Assembly (NCBI GenBank): GCA_021768085.1
Contig: JAETOJ010000003.1
Span: 62,001-126,000, forward strand
Source of the DNA: Bacillota bacterium
GTDB taxonomy: Bacteria > Bacillota > Clostridia > Oscillospirales > Oscillospiraceae
Direction: 5' to 3'
DNA: 64,000 nucleotides
The first letter of the stretch is position 1. Each line of letters starts with the position of its first letter. A model generated the notes under the pieces. That model was not told where the DNA came from, ran no database searches, and saw only the letters and a list, made by a program, of their open reading frames with translations. Below are positions 10,917-18,700 of this stretch, in pieces. A program made the translations under genes and the position numbers.

Positions 10917-11009
10917 GATGAGTTTGCCTCCTTCCAAGGCGGGGTAAGTGGATGTCTTGCCCGGGGTGCTCCCCCGGCCCATGGGCGCCTCCCTACCCAT
11001 GTTTGCCCT

Positions 11010-11037
11010 ATTATAGCCTTTCCCCTCGCAATTTCAA
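11010..11037 (-). promoter_or_regulatory. Promoter of the MATE gene
   Basis: On the minus strand TTGAAA, 16 bases, TATAAT (plus-strand 11032-11037 and 11010-11015). It leaves a GC-rich leader of about 85 bases. The stretch 10917-11271 holds only this promoter, that leader and the terminator at 11199-11234. Confidence 0.75.
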
Positions 11038-11198
11038 GGGTTGATTTCCACAATCTTCTTCTCCTATTTTTCTGAGGTTTTGGCAGATGCTCCGTAGATT
11101 TTTCCCCTTATCTTTTCTCTTTTCCATTTATAATGTGCAAAACTTCTCGTTAGAAGCCTCCGACTTCCGTCAATCTGCCGAATATGCCTCCGGACATA

Positions 11199-11234
11199 CA
11201 AAAACGCGACCCCGCCGAAACCGGCAGGGCCGCG
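11199..11234 (-). terminator. Terminator after the first PilZ gene
   Basis: On the minus strand a 13-bp stem (two G-U pairs; 11205-11217 with 11222-11234) is followed by TTTTT. It ends the minus-strand run of genes that includes the SLH proteins. Confidence 0.85.
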
Positions 11235-11271
11235 CTGACTTTCTCTATCAGATTTTTCCCGGATGGCGGGG

Positions 11272-11952
11272 CTACCGTCCCCCCTGCTCCTTCTGCATCC
11301 GGAGCTCCTCCCGCTGAACGGTGAAAATGGCCTGGAGTAGGCGATCCTGATCCTTGGGGTGTAGGGCCTCGAACTGGCAGCCATACCGAACCAGGCCTCC
11401 CTCCCGTCCTCCCGCCCGGCGCACCTGGCATTGAAAGGTAAAGGGAGCCATGGTTCTGGTGAGCTGCACCTCGGCGACGATCAACCGCTCCCCCAGCACA
11501 AAGTTCTCCAGACTGGCCATCAGCAGCCCGCCGGCGCTCACGTCCAGCACCCGGCAGGGGGTTCCCTCCTTCAGAACGGTTCCCCGGGAGGTGCGGCGGT
11601 AGCACTTGCCCAAGACGCTGGTGCTAATCCGCTGGCGGAAGAAAGCTCGCTGCTCCTTGGAGAACTTGCGCTCCAGCCGATCCACCTTCCAGATCTGGTC
11701 GGTGCTGCCGCAGATCTTTCCCTGGAGTAGGGTGCTGTCCGCGCCGCGGAAAAACCGCAGTTTCAGCTCCTGGTTATACACCATCCGGGGCAGATTGTCC
11801 CCTTTGGCGTCTCGGAGGGTTACCGCGCCGTTTTGACAGCCCTCCACCCGAGTCATCCGGATCAGGCGGTTTTCCAGGCTCAGCACCTCCACCGCCATTC
11901 CAGGCTTCAGGCCGGGATCCATGATCCAGCTCTTTTGGGGCGTCTGAGCCAT
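11272..11952 (-). CDS. PilZ domain protein, YcgR-like
   Basis: 226 residues. The N-terminal half (LKPGMAVEVLSLENRLIRM) looks like the YcgR-N/flagellar-brake-like barrel. The C-terminal half is a PilZ domain with the two c-di-GMP motifs, RxxxR (RAFFR) and DVSAGG (DxSxxG). Proteins with this layout bind c-di-GMP and often slow the flagellar motor. The gene follows the 1229-residue SLH gene by 28 bases, so it may be read from the same transcript. ATG follows AAAGGAGG. Confidence 0.8.
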   Translation of the reverse strand: MAQTPQKSWIMDPGLKPGMAVEVLSLENRLIRMTRVEGCQNGAVTLRDAKGDNLPRMVYNQELKLRFFRGADSTLLQGKICGSTDQIWKVDRLERKFSKEQRAFFRQRISTSVLGKCYRRTSRGTVLKEGTPCRVLDVSAGGLLMASLENFVLGERLIVAEVQLTRTMAPFTFQCQVRRAGGREGGLVRYGCQFEALHPKDQDRLLQAIFTVQREELRMQKEQGGR

Positions 11953-11980
11953 GCCCCAAGCCTCCTTTCTGGCCGTCTGG

Positions 11981-14900
11981 CTACAGCGTCATCAGGCGGT
12001 GCAACAGGCTGGCCGTCTCCGCCCGGTTCAATCTGTCCAGGGGGCGCAGCGTGCCATTGCCGTCCCCCTCCACCACACCCATCAGGATCAGCGCACCCAG
12101 GGCGGGGCGAGCCTCGGCAGCGATCTGCCAGCTGTCCCGGTAGCTGCTCAGATCCGCCGTCAGGCCGTTGTTCAGGGGGTTGCCGTCCGCCTTCAGCGCC
12201 CGGTACACCATCAGCATGGCCTCCTGCCTGGTCAGGGCCCGATTGGGCTCAAAGTAGCCGTTATAGCCCGTGGCGATCCCCAGCTGATGGGCAACGCTGA
12301 TGGCCTGGGCGTAATAACTGTCGGCGGGCACATCATTAAAACGAACCGTGCTGCTGGCGTTGAAGCCGAAGGCCCGCACCAGCATCAGGGCAAAGTCTCC
12401 CTTGGTGATCTGCCCGGTGGGGTTGTAGCGGCCGCCGCCTACGCCCTCCACCGTCTTGTTCCGACTGAGGAACTCCACCGCGTCCACCGCCCAGCTGTGG
12501 CGGCCCATATCATTGTAGAGCTGGCTGGTGGTAGCGCGGGAGATGTTCAGCACGATCCTGCCGCTGACCTGCTCCTCGCCGTCGCCGCTGTAGCCGATGT
12601 AGGTGATCTCCGCCCGGCCCGAGTAGCCGCCTCGGGGAACAAAGCTCAGCTGGTCGATGTTAGGCGCCCCCAGGTCGTAATATCGGTCGCCGGTTTTGAC
12701 CTCGCTCCCCGTCTTGAAGCCCTGGTAGCCGTAGTACAGCCTCCCTTGCGACTGGTCGGGCAGACCGGTGATCCGGATGTGGGATAGGCTCTTGCTCATC
12801 ACCGGGGCGCACACTGAGCTGATCCCATAGGACGACAGCCAGATCTGACTGGAGCTGTACCCAGACAGGGTGATATCCGCCGGGGAGGCCGCCCCCACCT
12901 GGAGTATCAGCAGCCCCTGGAAGGATTGGCGGATGCCCGCCTCGTCCGCGGCGGAATAGGCGGTGAAGGGAATGGTGACGCTGCCGGCGGTGGTACCGGC
13001 GTGGAAGGAGATCCGATCCAAACGCTGGTGCCAGTTCTCACTGGGCTCCCGATAGTAGGGCGTGCCCGATGCCGCCGGATAGTTGTAGCTCTCCCCTCGA
13101 TAGTCGTAGTACAACGTCCCAAGGGCCAGCTCATCTGGGAACTGGAACTCCACATACTCCAGGCTGACCCCCATCTGGAGCAGGGCCACGCTGTTGAAGT
13201 CATTGGCATTGAAGGACACGACCTCCTTCTTGGCCGCCGAGTAGTGGACATTGGTCCGCTCCTCCTCCCCCAGGGTGATATACAGGGTGCCGGTGAAGGA
13301 AGTGCCCCCCTCGCCGTAGCCGGTATAGTGGATGGACACCCGATCCGCCCCGTTGGAGGCGGGCACAAAGCTCACGCCGCCGATACCGGGAACACCACTG
13401 TAATAATAGCGGCTGTCTGCGCTCACCCGGCTGCCGGTGCCGCCCTGGTAATTGTAGTACAGCGTGCCCTTGTCATAGGCGGGCAGCTGGAAACGCACAT
13501 AGGCCAGGGTGTCCCCAATGGTAGCCTGGCAGGCGGAATTGAACAGGCTGGGTTGGAGCTTCACAGGCTGGCCCCACTGACCGTTCTGGTAGACATTGGC
13601 CGTCTCCCCCGCGGCATTGGCGGCGGTGACGTTGATCACCACCTCGCCGGTGAAGGAAGCCCCCGACGTGTCCGTACAGCGGAAGCTGATCCGCGTCTCG
13701 CCTACAAAGGACTCACTGGGCACAAAGCACACATCGTCCACAGTATTCCGGCCGGTGCGGCCATACTGGGTGGTGGTGGACACCTTCCCGGCGTACTGTC
13801 CCGGGGCCATATAGCCGTAGTACAGCCCCCCCTGCCCAGATTGGGGCAGGTTAAAGGTGACATAGCTCATGTCCCGGCCCATGCGGGCCCGGCAGTAGGT
13901 ATTGAAATCGTTGCCCTGAAAATAGGCAGGCTGGCCGGAGGTGGTCTTGTAGCGGATGCCCTGGGAGCCCTGCACCACCACCTTGGCGGTAACAGAGAAG
14001 GACGAGCCGTTTTGGGCCCAGCCGATGAAGGTGATCTCCGCCGTGCCGTTGAAGCCCTGGCGGGGCACATAGTATAGCTTATCCAGCGTCTCCAGGATGG
14101 AGGCGGTGCGCTCTTTCACAAAGCGGTCGGTGGCACCCACCCCCGCGCCGGTATTGGCTTCGGAGTCGTAGTTGTAGTACAGGGTACCCTGCTCCACGGG
14201 CACTGTCACGTTGGTGATGTAGTGCACAGGTGAGCCCGGCGTCTCCTCCCTGCCGTCGGCACCCAGTACCTGGGTTTTCAGTATGCTGATCTCGTTGATC
14301 CGGTCGTACAGGGTGTCGAAGGTCAGCGGCTCGCTGGTGGTGGCGGACAGGCCGTCGATCACCGCCTCCTTGTCCTCCGTCACCTTCACCTCGCAGGTGG
14401 CGGTATAGCCGTTCTTGTTGGCGGTGATGATAGCGGTGCCCAGTGCCCAGGCCTGTAGCTCGCCGTTTACCACGGTGACCGTGCTGGGGTCAGAGCTGGT
14501 CCACACGATATCGGCGGCGTTGCCGCTCTCGGCGAAGCCGAACATCTTCTCCACCGCCAGTACCCTGGTCTCCCCCATCAGCATGGTGGTGGACTCGGCG
14601 TTGAGGACGATGCCGGACACGATCACCTCTCGGCGGGCCTCCAGATTGCCGTATTTGGCAATGACGATCACCTCGCCCGGGGCCTCGCTGGACAGGCGCA
14701 CCGTTGCGTCGCCGGTGTAGGTATCCAGCTTTTCGCCGCCCTGGTCCACGTCCTGTCCGGGCAGGCGCACGATCACCCGGCTGTCCGACTGATCTTTGTT
14801 CCGCACTTCCCAGACAATTTTGCCCTTGGTGTCTGCCCCGGCAGGGGTGGTGTACACCGTCAGCTCCCAGGGGTTGGGCTCGTCCCTGCCCCACACCTTG

Positions 14901-15670
14901 GCGTTATCGGTGTTGAAGGTAAGGCCCGATATATCCAGCTTCTTTACCTCCAGCGTAACCGGGACGCTCTCATAGTGTTTCACATCGTTGCCCTGGCCCA
15001 CAGTAAGGGTCACTTTGACCTGGTACGTCCCTTCCGTCGTCCCAGTGAGGGTGCACCTGCTGCCGTTTTGGGTCGGGGTGAGCCCGTTCTCCGGCGTAAC
15101 CGTCCAGGCATAGGTGGTTGTCGCTCCAGCGGGGACGTTGATGGCAGCGGCCTGGAGGGTGACGGACTCCCCCAGGCCCAGGGTGGTGGAAGTGGGCTTG
15201 TCGATGGCTACCGAGGGGACGACGGGCTTGGGATTGACCTTGAACGTGGCGCTCCCATGCACCCACGTCTCCATGGGTTTGTCCGGGTCATCCTGGTTCG
15301 GTCTATTTTTCCATGTCGCACGGACAGTGATCTTAACGGATTCCGCCACCGCGGCCCCGCTCACCGTTGTCTGCCGGGCCCTGCTGCTTCCGAAGGTAAC
15401 GGCGCCTGTATTGGTGCCATCGTCGTTCCCGCACGACCAACTATATTCCAATGTGCCCTCGGTGTCGTTTTGGGGGCCGCCGGTCACCTTGGCCGTTAGG
15501 GTAATTGTATCTCCTACTGTGATTTCCGCCGGATTTGGGACGCCTTCAATCTCAACGCTAAACGTTGTGTCTGCGTCCCCATCCGCCCCCCACGCGGGCG
15601 GGGCCAGGGACAGCGTCAAGGCCAGCGCCAGCACAAGCGCCCCCAGACGGCGCAAACTGTTTTGTCTCAT
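11981..15670 (-). CDS. Large secreted SLH protein with five tandem modules
   Basis: 1229 residues. A signal peptide (LGALVLALALTLSLAPPAWG) is followed by Ig-like regions, a Big_2-like domain around residues 350-440 (IVLNAESTTMLMGETRVLAV), and five tandem modules of about 120 residues. Each module has LYYxY near its start and a xxFVP...GxxxIxFxGY strand later; LYY occurs near 495, 615, 737, 853 and 978. Three SLH domains close the protein (from about 1060), which by family knowledge anchor it to wall polymers. No enzyme motif was seen. It follows the 1754-residue SLH gene. The first about 200 residues are coded by less GC-rich DNA. Adhesin or S-layer-associated role is inference. Confidence 0.8.
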   Translation of the reverse strand: MRQNSLRRLGALVLALALTLSLAPPAWGADGDADTTFSVEIEGVPNPAEITVGDTITLTAKVTGGPQNDTEGTLEYSWSCGNDDGTNTGAVTFGSSRARQTTVSGAAVAESVKITVRATWKNRPNQDDPDKPMETWVHGSATFKVNPKPVVPSVAIDKPTSTTLGLGESVTLQAAAINVPAGATTTYAWTVTPENGLTPTQNGSRCTLTGTTEGTYQVKVTLTVGQGNDVKHYESVPVTLEVKKLDISGLTFNTDNAKVWGRDEPNPWELTVYTTPAGADTKGKIVWEVRNKDQSDSRVIVRLPGQDVDQGGEKLDTYTGDATVRLSSEAPGEVIVIAKYGNLEARREVIVSGIVLNAESTTMLMGETRVLAVEKMFGFAESGNAADIVWTSSDPSTVTVVNGELQAWALGTAIITANKNGYTATCEVKVTEDKEAVIDGLSATTSEPLTFDTLYDRINEISILKTQVLGADGREETPGSPVHYITNVTVPVEQGTLYYNYDSEANTGAGVGATDRFVKERTASILETLDKLYYVPRQGFNGTAEITFIGWAQNGSSFSVTAKVVVQGSQGIRYKTTSGQPAYFQGNDFNTYCRARMGRDMSYVTFNLPQSGQGGLYYGYMAPGQYAGKVSTTTQYGRTGRNTVDDVCFVPSESFVGETRISFRCTDTSGASFTGEVVINVTAANAAGETANVYQNGQWGQPVKLQPSLFNSACQATIGDTLAYVRFQLPAYDKGTLYYNYQGGTGSRVSADSRYYYSGVPGIGGVSFVPASNGADRVSIHYTGYGEGGTSFTGTLYITLGEEERTNVHYSAAKKEVVSFNANDFNSVALLQMGVSLEYVEFQFPDELALGTLYYDYRGESYNYPAASGTPYYREPSENWHQRLDRISFHAGTTAGSVTIPFTAYSAADEAGIRQSFQGLLILQVGAASPADITLSGYSSSQIWLSSYGISSVCAPVMSKSLSHIRITGLPDQSQGRLYYGYQGFKTGSEVKTGDRYYDLGAPNIDQLSFVPRGGYSGRAEITYIGYSGDGEEQVSGRIVLNISRATTSQLYNDMGRHSWAVDAVEFLSRNKTVEGVGGGRYNPTGQITKGDFALMLVRAFGFNASSTVRFNDVPADSYYAQAISVAHQLGIATGYNGYFEPNRALTRQEAMLMVYRALKADGNPLNNGLTADLSSYRDSWQIAAEARPALGALILMGVVEGDGNGTLRPLDRLNRAETASLLHRLMTL
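12540..14240 (-). repeat. Coding repeat array, five modules of about 360 bases
   Basis: The module start is marked on the plus strand by the repeated GTAGTACA near 14174, 13819, 13455, 13107 and 12733. Spacing is 345-375 bases. The modules are diverged at DNA level, so this is an old duplication and not a recent expansion. Confidence 0.75.
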
Positions 15671-15704
15671 AATCGGTACTCCTTTGCGCGGTTCATGTTA
15701 TCGG

Positions 15705-15733
15705 GGGAGCGGGCGGCAGAGCCGCCCGCTCCC
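15705..15733. terminator. Hairpin between the two SLH genes
   Basis: A perfect 13-bp stem (GGGAGCGGGCGGC, AGA, GCCGCCCGCTCCC) without a T-run. It may reduce or process the transcript between the two SLH genes and need not end it. Confidence 0.45.
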
Positions 15734-15740
15734 GGGGGTG

Positions 15741-18700
15741 TTAAGCGTTTACCGGCTGCAATGTCACACGGAAACCGCCTTCTATTCTCACCATATCGTC
15801 TACGACATCAGCACCAAAATCACGGTTGGTTAACAGTGGATCGAATACCAACTGCACACGATATGGGCTGGGCTGGCCAGTTGGGCTGCTGTTGACGATA
15901 TCTCCTTCACCCAGGAACGTAATGTAGTCATTGGCGCTGACTCCCGTAAAGTCAAACGTGAAGTTTTGCTGCGCTCCTGTTGCACTCGTGTTTCGGACAT
16001 CCAGTTCTGCCATAGATGTAGCAATCGCCTCCAATACATTGACTTCCGTTTTGTCATCTGTCGCAGTATTTGTCAGCACCGCCCTTTTCAAGCGGTTGTT
16101 ATTGCTGTCTCGGATGGCCTGATACACCGGGCTGCTGAACTGCACCTGTACACTGCCGCTGAAGTAAAAATTCCGAATGCTCGACTCTTTTCTCGTCTGC
16201 CAGCCGATTACTTCCTTTGTGCAATCTTCATCCGTATATGCTCTCAGCCGGCCAACAACCGCAAGATACGGCGTCGTCCCCACAAACTCCGGCGGATTGG
16301 GATTGGGCCGATACAGGCCACGGGCGGCGGCAAAGCCGTAGTTATCGGCACTGGTTCCGGCATTGAGACCCACGGCCACCGCCAACACCACACACTCAGA
16401 ACTGGTATTTTCAGGTAAATAGTCTGCGAAAGGCTGATTCACCCCATTCTGATACGTTGGATTATTCGGGTCATAATTGACTTGCCATGTGGGACGGAGC
16501 GGTCGCTGCTCAATCGGATAACCATCGCCGTTTGATGTGACATAGCGCATCACACTGTCCCTGTAGACCGCAGCCGGAGCGCCGTCATCATCCTTCGCAG
16601 TATCAACGTACGCATCAAAATAAGTCATGCTGTTCGGCCCGTTCGTCCGGCTGATCATGGCCTGAATGATGGTACCCTTATAGGACGAACCCCACGTATA
16701 TTCTTTCTCCGTGAAGAAAGCGGGCAGGCTGTCCCAGGCCACCAGCGCATAGCTAATTGTACTTGCGACACGCGGTTTTGTGCCGTTGCGGTCAATGGTC
16801 GTCATGGTAGCGTCCGTGGAACCGCTGTCCATGGTGATGATCGGGGGCTGGGCCACGTCTGTTTTCACCCGGTAGATCTCCACAATATTGTTGGGATCGC
16901 CGCCACCCTCCCGCACAATATAGATATAATACCAGGTATTTGGATTCAGCCCAGTGATAGGAATCGGCTCCACCGAGGTGCCCAGTTCCTTGATGCCTGT
17001 TTTGATCACTGGGTTATTTCTGTAGACCTCCGCCCCGTTGATGATATCACGGTAGTAGGGAGCGTAATACTCCGCGGGAATCCCCTTACCATCGGTGTCC
17101 GTGCCGCCGCCAGACATGAAATGGATGTCAGTCGCATGGGCATCCCGGTCAGAGCCGCTGGTGGGGACGTAGGTTTTATTCGTGGCCGGATCAATATAAT
17201 CCGGGTTGTTACTGCCATCCGGTTTCTTTGGATCCGTAGTGCCGTCGCTGAAGGAGTTCACTGGCGCATTGGCGGTGACACCGGTGACGATCGTGCCCAC
17301 GGGAGCCGCCACCCAATACACCCTGCCAGGACGCTGGAGGGCCGCCGACATCTCGATAGTGCCAGAGCCGGCCTCAAAGGTGGGTGCCCCGGTGGAAAAC
17401 TCCGGCACCCGGGTGTCGGTGAACTGCTTGGGGTATTCCAAGATCCGACGGGTACCGTTCTGGAGGTACTCAATGCCGATCTCGGTGGCCGTCTTGTCCA
17501 CATTGACAAACTTATCGTAGTTGGACGCCGGGGTGCGGGACAGGTTCTGAATATCGCCCTGGGTGCCCGCCACCAGGCTGAACTTCATGGTAACCAGCTC
17601 GCTCCAGTCCTGGGGCTCCGTTGTCTTGCTGTCCTCTTTGATATTGCCCACTCGAGTGATATGGATGCCGTAGCGGTAGATGCTGTCCTCCAGCAGGCTG
17701 GTCTTGACCGGCTGGATCCGGTGGCTGGTGCTGGTGACCTCCGATCGTGTGCCCAGGCCGATCACCCCATCCTTCTGGATGGGAATGGCGGTGGAGTTCA
17801 GCAGTTCCCATGTCCCGCCGTCCTTCTGATAGTAGATCTCCACGTCAATGCCGGTATCGCTCCAGATGATCATGTCCCAATACTCGGTCTCAGGCATCTT
17901 GCTGGTGGACTCCGGCTTCACGTCCACGCACATATCCAGGCGGATGCCGTTCAGTTTCTTTTGCTCCTCTGTCGCGTTATCCGGCTGCTTGATCGCAGTC
18001 AAGCTGGTATTCCGCGCCAGCTCCACCTGGCCGTAGATGGTGGTGAAGTTTGGCAGTCTCAGGTTGCCGTTGGGATCAGCCTTGCCGGTGTCGGGGTTCA
18101 GAATGCCGTTGGGAATAAAGGCATTATCGTACACGCTGATGAGCTGGAAGTAGTAGGTGGCCCCGCTGTCCAGCTGGAGGGCGCTGGCGTCCGGGTTGTC
18201 CGTGTTGTTGGGCAGGGTGATCACCATCTTGCCGTTTTCCTGCTCCACCCGGGCATTGTGGAAGTCGATGACCCAGTTCGTGCGGTCATCAGCATCTGTC
18301 CCGTTGAGCCCCCCTCTGGGAGTCTCCAGAATGGGCTGCCCGTTCCGGGGCACGGAGTACAGCCTGATGTGGGCGGCCAGCTCCGCAGCCAGGAGGTTCT
18401 TGGCCTCCTCCTGGGCGGCGCCGGTGGCGCTGAGCACAGCCTGGTAGAAGTCCAGGAAAGTCTTGCCTCCCTCCTTGGCGCCGCCCTTCACGGTCTCGGA
18501 GAATTCCAGCCGGATGTCGCTGCTGGCCCGGGGCTGGCCGTTCACCTCGTCGGTGAACTTCTGCACCACCTCGGGCGGCTTGGTGTCCAGGGTCTTGATG
18601 GAGATGGAGCGCACCCGGTCGGAGTAGTTGCCGGCAGCGTCCTTGCCGATATAGTACATGGTATAATTGTTGGTGCCGGTGGTCGCGGTCACCAGCTTGG

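Noticed and set aside
10917-11003. GC-rich leader of the MATE gene as a riboswitch
   Set aside because: Some pieces recall the ZTP (pfl) motif (GGGGAGC, CCGCC), but the order and spacing do not fit that or any other class I know.
11064-11384. 106-codon open frame overlapping the PilZ gene end
   Set aside because: It runs through the terminator and overlaps the PilZ gene in another frame on the same strand; no ribosome site or family pattern.
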